Shown: piece after piece, positions 16,233-24,782 of the stretch
How positions within the stretch are numbered: position 1 is the first letter of the stretch
How the letters are laid out: each line of letters opens with the position of its first letter
Origin: Fimbriimonadia bacterium
Lineage (GTDB): Bacteria > Armatimonadota > Fimbriimonadia > Fimbriimonadales > GBS-DC
DNA: 64,000 nt
Assembly: GCA_026129765.1 (NCBI GenBank)
Contig: JAHCHP010000001.1
Span: 236,330 to 300,329 of the forward strand
Reading direction: 5' to 3'
Made by a program: the position numbers and the translations under genes
Notes under the pieces: model-generated
The model's database searches: none
The model's input: the letters and a program-made list of their open reading frames with translations, nothing else
What the model was told of the DNA's origin: nothing

Positions 16233-16635
16233 TTTTACCTCCGAAACAAATTCCTAACCAAGCTGAAATGAATACCCATAATCAGTTTCATTCAATCATA
16301 TTTTCTTTGACGTTACAATTCTTCCAATTTTGTGGGGTTTCCTGCAGGGGTATGAGGAAATACAGTAAGATTAACAGAGGGGAAGTTATAAGGTGTCTGT
16401 TTCTAAAAGGTTGGATTCCCGCGAACGCGGGAATCCAACCTTTGAAAAGCAGATTCTTCGCTCCGCTCAGAATGACAGTAGAGGCAGAACCTGCCTATTT
16501 GTCATGCCAAGAGCAGCCGAGACATCTGCATTGTCATGCCGAGCGCAGCCGAGACATCTGTTGTTTGAGTTTTGAGACACCTTCCTGTGTGTGCGCCATC
16601 TTTAAGGTCTTTCCTCCAGTAGCCACGCCCAAAAA
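16233..16635. repeat. Repeat-filled intergenic region downstream of ftsZ
   Basis: This 403-bp gap has no credible gene. From 16406 to 16443 a perfect palindrome centred on GAAC (stem GGTTGGATTCCCGC) lies in the ftsZ downstream region. 16451-16477 holds AGATTCTTCGCTCCGCTCAG, and 16501-16528 and 16533-16560 hold two tandem copies of GTCATGCCnAGnGCAGCCGA. The first element is roughly the inverse complement of the second type. An open frame crosses this region on the + strand, but it is only repeat translated. Confidence 0.7.
16406..16443 (-). terminator. Long perfect hairpin downstream of ftsZ
   Basis: AAAGGTTGGATTCCCGC pairs perfectly with GCGGGAATCCAACCTTT around a GAAC loop (17-bp stem). It is about 190 bp after the ftsZ stop and could end the dcw transcript; it may equally be a mobile palindrome of the type also seen at 50657. 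Confidence 0.45.
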
Positions 16636-17841
16636 TCACTCTTTCTTCTTTCGTAAGAAAGTGGGAATCTCCAGGTCCTCCTGGGGTTGAGCCACAGGAG
16701 CCGATACCCGCTCAATCGCCGGCTGTTCGTTGACAGGCATGCGGCTGGGTGGCTGCACCGCCGCAGAACTGGCGCGGTCTCTGGGTTGACTGCTGGTACT
16801 GCTGAAGACACTGGGTTCTGGTTTGGCGGCGGTAAAATCTGCCATTGGTTTCGGGTCCCGATTCTCTGGGAACCCGGTCGCCAGCACCGTGATTTGCACG
16901 ACTTCGGTGAGCGTTTCATCCATCACATGCCCCATAATAATGTTCGCGTCTTCCATGTCGGTCAGGCTTTGAATATAATCCATTGCCTCCGTCAATTCAT
17001 GCATTGTGATGTCTGCGCCGCTGGTGACATTGACCAAAATGCGGGTGGCTCCGTCGATGGAACTCTCGAGCAGGTGGCTGGAGACGGCTGCCCTGGCTGC
17101 TTGCAGAGCGCGCCCTTCGCCGGTGCCTTTGCCGATTCCCATCAGCGCGGTTCCCGCGTCTTGGATGATGGTTCGGACATCGGCGAAGTCGACGTTGATC
17201 GTGCCAGGGAACTGGATAATATCGGAGATACTCTGCACGCCGCTGCGCAGCACATCGTCCGCTGTGCGGAAAGCTTCAACCAGCGTAGTGCTTTTCTCGG
17301 AGATTGAGACCAGCCGATCATTGTTGATCACAATCATAGTGTCGGTCCGATTTCGAAGCTGCTCTGAGCCGTCATTGGCGGTTCTCAAGCGTCGCGGTCC
17401 TTCAAATTTGAACGGTTTCGTCACAACGGCGACGGTCAACGCCCCCAGTTCCTTTGCGATTTCTGCGATGACAGGGGCTGCGCCTGTTCCGGTTCCGCCT
17501 CCTAATCCAGCCGTGATGAACACCAAGTCTGAACCCTCGAGCAGCTTGATGATCTCATTCCGGCTTTCCTCTGCCGCGCTCCGCCCCACATTGGGGTCGC
17601 CACCCGCGCCCAAACCACGGGTTACATTACTCCCCAATTGCAGTTTAATCGGTGCCTTGGAGATGTTGAGGACTTGTGAATCGGTGTTCATGGCGATGAA
17701 CTCGACTCCCTGTAGTCCAACCTCGATCATGCGGTTGACCGCGTTGCCTCCGCCGCCTCCCGCGCCTACGACTTTAATGATTGCTTGCGAAAGATTACTT
17801 TCGCTTATGATTGCGCCAGATGCTGATGATATTCTCGCCAT
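16636..17841 (-). CDS. ftsZ: Cell division protein FtsZ
   Basis: FtsZ is the tubulin-like GTPase that forms the division ring. The 401-residue protein has VGAGGGGGNAVNRM at the N-terminus, the tubulin signature GGGTGTG at residues 114-120, the NNDRL and T7-region motifs, and a variable Pro/Ser/Ala linker from about 335. The extreme C-terminus DLEIPTFLRKKK is the conserved peptide that binds FtsA. GTCCC-rich sequence with AAGG lies upstream of the ATG. It is the last gene of the dcw cluster, 53 bp after ftsA. Confidence 0.97.
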   Translation of the reverse strand: MARISSASGAIISESNLSQAIIKVVGAGGGGGNAVNRMIEVGLQGVEFIAMNTDSQVLNISKAPIKLQLGSNVTRGLGAGGDPNVGRSAAEESRNEIIKLLEGSDLVFITAGLGGGTGTGAAPVIAEIAKELGALTVAVVTKPFKFEGPRRLRTANDGSEQLRNRTDTMIVINNDRLVSISEKSTTLVEAFRTADDVLRSGVQSISDIIQFPGTINVDFADVRTIIQDAGTALMGIGKGTGEGRALQAARAAVSSHLLESSIDGATRILVNVTSGADITMHELTEAMDYIQSLTDMEDANIIMGHVMDETLTEVVQITVLATGFPENRDPKPMADFTAAKPEPSVFSSTSSQPRDRASSAAVQPPSRMPVNEQPAIERVSAPVAQPQEDLEIPTFLRKKKE

Positions 17842-17894
17842 TCTTTTGTCCCTATCCTTAAGGTGTATTTGCTAAATGTCTTGTTATTTTCTTC

Positions 17895-19127
17895 TTATCT
17901 CTCACGTTTGGGCAGCCACTTTTTGAACCAGTTCAACCATTGGCTAAAAAAAGAGGTCTCTCCAGCGTCCTCATCAATGGCTACATGTTCCGCGCCATAA
18001 AGCACTAAGCCGATGGCAGTCGCATAGAGCGGTTGCCGAACTTTCTGCGCCATGCCGCCCAGTGTTCGGTAGGGTGTGCCAATGCGAACCGGCATGGCTC
18101 CGAACACTTCCCGCGCTAAGTCGACGGTTCCCGGCAAGCACGCGCCTCCGCCTGTCAGCACCACGCCTGCCGTGAGCAGCTTGGCGCGGTCAGAACGCTC
18201 GATTTCGTCCCGAACCAATTCCAGAATTTCGCGTACCCGCGCCTGGATAACCTGCGCCAATAACCGTCTGGGTATCTTGCGTTCTGCCAGAGACCCCATC
18301 TCTTTGTATTGAACCACTTCAGTTTCCGGCACCACTTCCGGCACCACGACGCCCGCTTCGCGTTTGATACGCTCCGCCTCTTCCGGCGCGGAAGTCTGGA
18401 ACAGCACATAAACATCGCGTGTCACGTGCGTGCCTCCCAGAGAGACCACGCCCGAGTGAAAGATTCCTCCCTCATAAAAAATGGCGAGATCGCTGGTTCC
18501 ACCGCCGATGTCCACTAAGGCGACTCCCACATCACGCTCTTCTTGGCTTAAGACGGCAATGCCCGACGCTAACGGTTCCAATACTAAATGCTCGATCTGC
18601 AGTCCCGCGCGCTTGACGCATTGGCGAATGTTCTGCAAAAAGGTGGTTCCCGCTGTGACCACATGCACATCCATTTCCAACACCGAACCCGACATGCCCA
18701 CTGGATGCAACACGCCCTTTTGACCGTCCACCGTGTAATGGCGGGGTATCACGTGCAACAGCTCGCGATCCGGCGGTAAGGCGATTTGCTTGGCTCTTTC
18801 CAACAGCCGGTCTAAATCGTAATCGGTAATTTCCCGGTTAGCGCGCGTGATACTGACATCGACTTTGCGGTTAAGCGATTGGATATGATCGCCTGTGACC
18901 CCGACATAGACCGCCTCAATGGGCTGCCCTGCCATCGCCTGCGTCTCTTGAACCGCATTTTCGATGCTGGCGATCGTCTGTTCGATGTCCACCACAATAC
19001 CCCGTTGCAATCCTTTGCAGGGGCTGACTCCGCAACCGATAATGTTGATGCTGCCATCTGCCTGCACATCGGCAGCAATACAGCATACTTTCGTTGTCCC
19101 TATGTCCAATCCTACCACAAGCGCCAT
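17895..19127 (-). CDS. ftsA: Cell division protein FtsA
   Basis: FtsA is the actin-like protein that tethers FtsZ to the membrane. The 410-residue product starts VVGLDIGTTKVCCIAAD (phosphate-1), has the 1C domain, VALVDIGGGTSDLAIF (phosphate-2), and VVLTGGGACLPG (adenosine motif). The C-terminus SFFSQWLNWFKKWLPKR is an amphipathic helix, the usual membrane-targeting sequence. It sits between sbp and ftsZ. Confidence 0.96.
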   Translation of the reverse strand: MALVVGLDIGTTKVCCIAADVQADGSINIIGCGVSPCKGLQRGIVVDIEQTIASIENAVQETQAMAGQPIEAVYVGVTGDHIQSLNRKVDVSITRANREITDYDLDRLLERAKQIALPPDRELLHVIPRHYTVDGQKGVLHPVGMSGSVLEMDVHVVTAGTTFLQNIRQCVKRAGLQIEHLVLEPLASGIAVLSQEERDVGVALVDIGGGTSDLAIFYEGGIFHSGVVSLGGTHVTRDVYVLFQTSAPEEAERIKREAGVVVPEVVPETEVVQYKEMGSLAERKIPRRLLAQVIQARVREILELVRDEIERSDRAKLLTAGVVLTGGGACLPGTVDLAREVFGAMPVRIGTPYRTLGGMAQKVRQPLYATAIGLVLYGAEHVAIDEDAGETSFFSQWLNWFKKWLPKRER

Positions 19128-19240
19128 AATTATCCTAAGTTTTTTTTGATGCTTCCCTGCAACGAATACGGGGCGAGCGATAAGGTGTAGATCGTTCTCG
19201 CCTTTGTCTTATGAACGGCAACTGACTGCGCTTTGCGCGC

Positions 19241-19600
19241 CTATCGCTGTCGTTGTTTCATAAGCGACAAATTGTTCAAGTAATATCGCCTGATTAACGA
19301 CAGGTTCAAAAACATGCGTCCACCGAGCGTGACTACCGCTGCCAGAAACAGGTCGACCCCGATGCGGTCGCCCAGGTAAGCTAAGAGCGCGGCTAATAAC
19401 GCATTGATGACAAATCCGGACAAGAAAACGTCCAGATGAAACTTGCTTTCCAGCGATGCCCGCCAGCCGCCAAACGCAGTATCCATGCAGGCGAGCGCAG
19501 CCAGCGATAAGTAGGGTGCCCATTCTGCCGGGATAGGCAGATCGACCATGTAAGCAATAATCACCCCAACCAGCAATCCCAAAAGACCGATAACGATCAT
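19241..19600 (-). CDS. sbp: DUF1290 small basic protein Sbp
   Basis: A 119-residue membrane protein with about four hydrophobic spans (residues 2-22, 28-45, 55-75, 80-98) and a basic tail RRYYLNNLSLMKQRQR. It matches the Sbp/DUF1290 family (GLLVGVIIAYMVDLPIP ... YLSLAALACMDTAFGG), named for a small basic gene near ftsZ in Bacillus. The function is unknown. It abuts the DUF881 gene and lies 113 bp before ftsA, a layout typical of monoderm and Terrabacteria dcw clusters. Confidence 0.85.
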   Translation of the reverse strand: MIVIGLLGLLVGVIIAYMVDLPIPAEWAPYLSLAALACMDTAFGGWRASLESKFHLDVFLSGFVINALLAALLAYLGDRIGVDLFLAAVVTLGGRMFLNLSLIRRYYLNNLSLMKQRQR

Positions 19601-19601
19601 G

Positions 19602-20375
19602 TCACTTCTTTTCCGACGCTTTGGGGGCGGTCGGTTTTGCCCAGTTATACTTTGTGCTGCCTGCGAACGCGGGAATTAAAATCTTTTCTTTTGTCGTCAA
19701 CTTCACCATTTTTGGGTCGGTGTTTTCCAGATCGGAAAGCACACCGCCGGGCGTTTTCAGCGCGCCCAAAAGCGTGTTCGGATCGCCAATCGCCTCGATA
19801 GTGAAGGGCGACGCCAGTTTGATGTCGTTGACATAGATAATGGGTCCGGTACACCGGATCGCGGTGTTCGCGACGATGCGTTGACCGTTGACTGCTATGG
19901 CTTCCGCGCCTGCTTGCTTCAGTTCATTGACCACCCGCAGCAAGTCATAGTCATGAATGATAAAGATTTCCGCCAGCGCGGCATCGGTCGCGGACTCCCC
20001 CACTTTCTTTGTGCTGTCGCTCAGCACCAGTTGCAGACCGGGACCTTCCACTTCAACCAGCCCTGCCAGCATTTTCGCTTCTTGCAGCCCATCATTCAAC
20101 ACTTTCGCCTGCTGTGTGCCGGAAGCGAGCGCGTTCTCCAATTTCGTGTTATTGTCGCGCAGCTGGCGAATTTCTGTTTCCAAATCGGTGACGGTCTTCT
20201 TTTCTTTCACATAGGCGCGCGCCAAGTCTGGGAAGCGTCCGCTGGGAAGTTCTTCGGTGCGGATGTGGTGTTGCGCGCGCAGCGCGCTGCCGACCAGCAA
20301 TCCCAGAATCAGCCACATAACAAAGAATGCCAGCCAAAAATTCCCCCTCGAAAATTGATTAGTCAGCCAACTCAT
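19602..20375 (-). CDS. DUF881 membrane protein (YlxW/YlxX type)
   Basis: The 257-residue protein has one N-terminal membrane span (about 12-32), a coiled coil (about 50-95) and a DUF881 extracytoplasmic domain: LVEVEGPGLQLVLSDS, LLRVVNELKQAGAEAIAVNGQRIVA and GPIIYVNDIKLASPFTIEAIGDP. DUF881 genes usually occur between ftsQ and ftsZ; the role is unknown but a division or envelope function is assumed. It overlaps the end of ftsQ by 4 bp (ATGA) and sbp follows at once. Confidence 0.87.
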   Translation of the reverse strand: MSWLTNQFSRGNFWLAFFVMWLILGLLVGSALRAQHHIRTEELPSGRFPDLARAYVKEKKTVTDLETEIRQLRDNNTKLENALASGTQQAKVLNDGLQEAKMLAGLVEVEGPGLQLVLSDSTKKVGESATDAALAEIFIIHDYDLLRVVNELKQAGAEAIAVNGQRIVANTAIRCTGPIIYVNDIKLASPFTIEAIGDPNTLLGALKTPGGVLSDLENTDPKMVKLTTKEKILIPAFAGSTKYNWAKPTAPKASEKK

Positions 20376-21292
20376 TTTTCCTTCCTCTCTGCTTCTTTAT
20401 ACTTCAGCGCAGGCGCGTCAGGGCTTAACAAATTGATGTATTCGCTGTTCTGGATCATCTCAGGATGCTGAAACAGACTGGCTAATACCTCGATTTGCGC
20501 TGCTGCATTGCGCGCGTCTCCCAACTGCACTCGAAGACGCTGTTGATTGATGGGTTCCCTCAAAAACAGATTGATGTCGTGGTTCTGGTTGATGGTCAGG
20601 ACCACTTGCCGCGGCAATTCATAAGCGTGTAATAATTGTAGCACATTTAGCGCGTTTTTTAGGGATTTTAGACGGATCGTCTGTCCTTCTTTTAAGTCGG
20701 CAGGAAATGATATTTGGATGGAACTGACGGGCGTTAGGTGCAGTGGCTGGGGCGCGACAAAAGGAACCCCTGCTGAATCGAGCCACAGAGTTCGATTATC
20801 CAACCGCGTTTTCGCAATTGGGACCCGCGGTTTCACCAAAGAAAGCAGTTCTCTAACTCCAGAATTGCGGGTTTGGCATGACTCCACCCAAGGGAACTGG
20901 CTCACCTGGTTAGAAATGCCCTGGTAGCCCATTTTTAGGCTGAAAGGCGTTCTCCAAACCGCTTTGATTTTCGATTCGACCTGAGCGCGCGCGCCTTCAG
21001 GCACGCCCTGGAACGCCAATGTTTGCGGTTGCGTCGTGGGAGAGAGCCATACGCTCAGCATGAAGGTGATGCCAAGCAACCCCCAGAGCCTTTTCTCGAT
21101 AACCCACCAGTTTACTCGTTTGCGTTTGGCATGCCTGACGACCGCTTTGGAGCGCGTTCGGGGTGGCGGAACAGCAAGGTCTGCGTTGGGGGCGGTGCGG
21201 CGGCGCGGAGCGTACACCTCTTTCCGGGCGGTCAGAGGTTGTTTGGTCTCGATTCGCGAGCGTCTCCCTTTCCTTTGGCTTTGTTGGGACAT
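20372..21292 (-). CDS. ftsQ: FtsQ-like division protein
   Basis: The 306-residue protein has a long basic cytoplasmic tail, one membrane span (about residues 65-83, LWGLLGITFMLSVWL) and an extracytoplasmic region of FtsQ/DivIB type. The late segment LRVQLGDARNAAAQIEVLASLF followed by YINLLSPDAPALKYKE fits the end of FtsQ proteins. Similarity is weak, as usual for FtsQ, but position between murC-ddl and ftsA is the standard one. Start at 21292 is chosen over 21319 because GGAG precedes it and it avoids overlap with the upstream coding sequence. Confidence 0.72.
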   Translation of the reverse strand: MSQQSQRKGRRSRIETKQPLTARKEVYAPRRRTAPNADLAVPPPRTRSKAVVRHAKRKRVNWWVIEKRLWGLLGITFMLSVWLSPTTQPQTLAFQGVPEGARAQVESKIKAVWRTPFSLKMGYQGISNQVSQFPWVESCQTRNSGVRELLSLVKPRVPIAKTRLDNRTLWLDSAGVPFVAPQPLHLTPVSSIQISFPADLKEGQTIRLKSLKNALNVLQLLHAYELPRQVVLTINQNHDINLFLREPINQQRLRVQLGDARNAAAQIEVLASLFQHPEMIQNSEYINLLSPDAPALKYKEAERKEK

Positions 21293-21299
21293 TATCCGG

Positions 21300-23681
21300 T
21301 TACTCCAGCGCCCAGTCAATCAGCTTTTCTATCAACTCCTCAAAAGCGATGCCCGCTGCTTGCGCAGAGAGGGGCAGCAACGAGGTTTCAGTGAGACCGG
21401 GAACGGTATTGATTTCCAGAATAAACAGTTCTTCACCGCGAACAATCATATCGACCCGGCTCATGCCTCTACAGCCGATAAGCGAGTGTGCCTTCAATGC
21501 GGTCTGCTGCGCGCGGTCTGTGAGTGTGTCGTTTAGCCTCGCAGGCACGATCTCTTTCGTTGCGCCCGGCTCGTACTTCGCTTGAAAATCGTAGAAACCG
21601 CTATTCGGCATGATTTCGACCGCTGGCAGCGCGCGCGGTTGGCGGTTGCCGATAATGGGAATCGAAATCTCCATGCCCTCGATGCATTCTTCGATCAACG
21701 CGCCCTCATCATAAGTAAAAGCGCGGACGATAGCGCGGGGCAAGGTCTCCCAATCTTCCACACGCATGACGCCCAAAGTGGAGCCTCCTTCATTGGGTTT
21801 CACGATCAAAGGCAGGGAGAGGCGGTTTTGAATCTCTTCCATGGAGTAGGGCATATCCCGTTTTACCAGCGCGCCTTTGGGAGTTTGCAATCCTGCCGAC
21901 TGAAGCACGATTTTGCATGCATGCTTATTCATTGCCAACGCGCTTGCCAGCACGCTGGAGCCTGTGTGAGGGATGCCTGCTAATTCCAACAATCCCTGCA
22001 GCGCGCCGTTTTCGCCATATCCGCCATGCAGCGCGATGAAAGCCACATCTGGCTTCGGATCGCTGAAAAGGTCCAATAAGCCTTCGCCGTGCTTCAATTG
22101 CGCCGGGTCAACGATAAAGGCATCATACTTTTTGGGATTCAGGGCTTGGATCACGCGCGCGCCGGAAAGCAACGACACTTCGCGCTCGGATGAGTTGCCT
22201 CCTATCAAGACCGCCACACGCCGTCGAGCCGCGTTGGCGCGCGTTTCCAGACGCTGGATGGTTTCGCGGGCAACCCAGTCGATGTTCCCCGCGCCCATCG
22301 CGATAATGACATCGCCCGGCTCCGCTATTTTCATCAAGAGGGCAGGAATCAACTCTTTGACTGGCACATAATGGGTGGCGGAGTGACCGTTCGCCAGCAA
22401 GCCTTCCGCGATGAGGGCTGCGCTGATGCCAGGAATTGGCTCTTCTCGCGCTGGGTAGATGTCGGTGATGATGACGACATCGGAAGGGTGAAGGCTCTCG
22501 ATGAACCCCGCTAATTGGTCTCGGGTGCGGCTGTAGAGGTGGGGCTGAAACATCGTGATCAGGCGACGGTTGGGATAGCGCTGTTTGAGCGCATTGAGAC
22601 TGGCTGCGATCTCGGTGGGATGGTGCGCATAATCGTCGATAACTGCGCAGCCTGCCACATCGCCGATGACTTCTAACCGCCGTTTAACCCCGATAAAATG
22701 TTCCAACGCGCTTTGCAAAGGTGTTTGATCGATGCCGATGAATTGCGCCACCGCGATGGCTGCCAATGCATTGAGAGCGTTATGTTCGCCCGCCGCTTGA
22801 GGCGACAGTGTGTAGGTTTGGATTTCACGCGCGCTCTTGGCTTCAAACCGGGTCCCTCGCGAATGTTGCTCCGAAATTCGCAAGCTGAGATCGTTGCTGG
22901 AGGCGACGCCATAGAAATAGCAGGCGCGGTCTGACCCTTCGTTCTGAATCTGCTCACATATAGAATGGCAACTGGGACTGTCGCCGCAAAGAATACGCCT
23001 GCCCCCCGGTTTGACTTGTCGGAGAAACTGCGCGAAACTGTGTTCGATGTTTTCTAAGGAGCCGTGATAATCCAGATGGTCCGGTTCGACATTGGTGATG
23101 ACCGCGATGGCAGGCTGCAAATCCAAATAAGATTCATACGCCTCGCACGCTTCCACCACCGCCCATTCGCCCTTGCCTAAACGCAGGTTATGCTGCCAAG
23201 GCGCTTGCTTGTTGGGGATGTCGCCCCCAATCAAAACCACCGGGTCCAGTCCCGCTTCATCCAACACTTGCGCGATCATGGCGGTGGTTGTGGTTTTTCC
23301 GTGTGTGCCGGTAATGGCGATGACTTTGTAATCCTTGAGCAGCCAGCCGAGCAGTTGCGAGCGTCTCCAAAGGGGAAGTTCCAACCGCTGCGCTTCGATG
23401 ACTTCGGGGTTGTCAGGATGGATCGCGTCTGACAGCACGACCCAGTTGGCATGTTGTATTTGGGTGGCGCGGTGAGAGATATGGACATGCGCGCCGCGTT
23501 CTTTCAGGTCATAAAGCGTGGGCGAATCGGTCAAATCGGAGCCGCTCACCTGATAGCCTTGAGAGAGCAGCCATCGGGCAAGCGCGGACATACCTGCGCC
23601 TCCGATGCCCACGAGATGGAATCGCGTCTTCGAGCTGGGCTGCCCTTTGGTCGTAATGGGAATACCTGTTGGTGTCTGCAT
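21300..23681 (-). CDS. murC-ddl: Bifunctional MurC-Ddl (UDP-MurNAc-L-Ala ligase / D-Ala-D-Ala ligase)
   Basis: One uninterrupted 793-residue frame encodes two enzymes. The N-terminal part (about 1-465) is MurC: VGIGGAGMSALARWL, the ATP loop GTHGKTTTTAMIAQ, EACEAYESYL and the late DDYAHHPTEI. After a basic linker (about 466-484), the C-terminal part is Ddl: RVAVLIGGNSSEREVSLLSG, ALHGGYGENGALQGLLEL, IVKPNEGGSTLGV and FILEINTVPGLTETSLLP. All key catalytic motifs of both look intact. The same fusion is known in Chlamydiae. It lies between murG and ftsQ, where murC, murB and ddl usually sit; no murB is present. Confidence 0.95.
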   Translation of the reverse strand: MQTPTGIPITTKGQPSSKTRFHLVGIGGAGMSALARWLLSQGYQVSGSDLTDSPTLYDLKERGAHVHISHRATQIQHANWVVLSDAIHPDNPEVIEAQRLELPLWRRSQLLGWLLKDYKVIAITGTHGKTTTTAMIAQVLDEAGLDPVVLIGGDIPNKQAPWQHNLRLGKGEWAVVEACEAYESYLDLQPAIAVITNVEPDHLDYHGSLENIEHSFAQFLRQVKPGGRRILCGDSPSCHSICEQIQNEGSDRACYFYGVASSNDLSLRISEQHSRGTRFEAKSAREIQTYTLSPQAAGEHNALNALAAIAVAQFIGIDQTPLQSALEHFIGVKRRLEVIGDVAGCAVIDDYAHHPTEIAASLNALKQRYPNRRLITMFQPHLYSRTRDQLAGFIESLHPSDVVIITDIYPAREEPIPGISAALIAEGLLANGHSATHYVPVKELIPALLMKIAEPGDVIIAMGAGNIDWVARETIQRLETRANAARRRVAVLIGGNSSEREVSLLSGARVIQALNPKKYDAFIVDPAQLKHGEGLLDLFSDPKPDVAFIALHGGYGENGALQGLLELAGIPHTGSSVLASALAMNKHACKIVLQSAGLQTPKGALVKRDMPYSMEEIQNRLSLPLIVKPNEGGSTLGVMRVEDWETLPRAIVRAFTYDEGALIEECIEGMEISIPIIGNRQPRALPAVEIMPNSGFYDFQAKYEPGATKEIVPARLNDTLTDRAQQTALKAHSLIGCRGMSRVDMIVRGEELFILEINTVPGLTETSLLPLSAQAAGIAFEELIEKLIDWALE

Positions 23682-23690
23682 AATGTTTTT

Positions 23691-24782
23691 TCACAAAGTT
23701 TCAATTAATTCCACAATCGTTTGTACCGCGTTCGGCAACGCCCATCGTTTGGCGTTCATACCGATTTCCGCTCTTTTTTCGGGTCGGTCGCGCCAGTCCA
23801 ATGCCACCTGCGCCAGTTTTGCTGGCGTAATTTCGTCTTGCGAAATCATCAGCGCGGCGTTGCGCGTGACTAACGCCATACTATTATACCGCTGATGGTC
23901 ATTCGCCAGGCGGGGTAACGGCACAAAAATCGCGGGAAGCGCGTTCAAAGCGATTTCTGTGACGGACCCTGCGCCCGCCCGCGCCAGCGCCATATCGGCT
24001 GAGCGATAAGCCGCTGCCATTGCCTCATCCATCAAGAAAGGGCGGACGTGGTAGTTTCCATTCAACCCTAAGCGCGTGGCGGTTGCGGTGACGCTTTCGT
24101 AGTTTGCGTTTCCGGTGATGTGAACCCATTGAATTTCGTTTTTGGGAATGTGCTGAACGGTATGCAGGGTCAAGTCGTTCAGGGTTTGCGCACCTTGACT
24201 GCCGCCAATCACCAAAACGGTGAACAGGCGCGGGTTCAGACCCATCGATTCGCGCGCTTCTCCGGGCGATTGGTTATGACAAAATTTAACAGGGTCAACT
24301 GGCAGCCCAGTCCGAACGACTCGCCGCGCGCCCTGCGCTTTGAAATGGTCGATGGCTTCTTCGAAATTGACGCAGACGACGGTGGCATGTTTGGCAAGCC
24401 AACGGTTCGTTTTGCCGGGAAGGGCATCCGCTTCTAACAGCATGACGGGGCGTTTGCGTTTCTTTTGCGCCATCAACACAGGCGCAGCGGCATAGCCCCC
24501 CGTTGCGAAGACGAGATCGGCTCCAAACGCTTCCAAAAGCCTGAATGATTGCTGCCGCGCTTTTCGGAAACTGAGGAATGCGCGCGCCGGGTTTTTGCGG
24601 GCGTTTCGCATACCTTCCATCGGAAGCAACTTGGCAGGCAGGGGCAGCTCTATCTGGCTTTCTAAACCATGTTGACTGCCGACATAGAGAACCTCTATGC
24701 CTTTGGCTTGCAGTGTCTTGCCCACCATAAGCGTGGGGAAGAGATGCCCGCCGGTGATACCTCCCGCCAATGCGATTTTCAT
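23691..24782 (-). CDS. murG: Lipid II synthase MurG (GlcNAc transferase)
   Basis: MurG adds GlcNAc to lipid I at the inner face of the membrane, yielding lipid II. The 363-residue protein begins KIALAGGITGGHLFPTL, its first GGxxG loop, has ATGGYAAAPVLMAQ and VIGGSQGAQTLNDL (second G loop), and the donor-binding RAGAGSVTEIALNALPAIFVPLP. The start overlaps the ftsW stop by 4 bp (ATGA). MurC-Ddl follows 9 bp after its stop. Confidence 0.96.
   Translation of the reverse strand: MKIALAGGITGGHLFPTLMVGKTLQAKGIEVLYVGSQHGLESQIELPLPAKLLPMEGMRNARKNPARAFLSFRKARQQSFRLLEAFGADLVFATGGYAAAPVLMAQKKRKRPVMLLEADALPGKTNRWLAKHATVVCVNFEEAIDHFKAQGARRVVRTGLPVDPVKFCHNQSPGEARESMGLNPRLFTVLVIGGSQGAQTLNDLTLHTVQHIPKNEIQWVHITGNANYESVTATATRLGLNGNYHVRPFLMDEAMAAAYRSADMALARAGAGSVTEIALNALPAIFVPLPRLANDHQRYNSMALVTRNAALMISQDEITPAKLAQVALDWRDRPEKRAEIGMNAKRWALPNAVQTIVELIETL

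Noticed and set aside
16268..16690. 140-codon + strand frame downstream of ftsZ
   Set aside because: It is a translation of the dispersed repeats and hairpin (it reads CHAERSRDICC-like text seen in many false genes) and ends inside ftsZ.
17006..17875. 289-codon open frame on the + strand
   Set aside because: Fully antisense to ftsZ; Ser/Pro/Thr-rich composition is typical of shadow translation.
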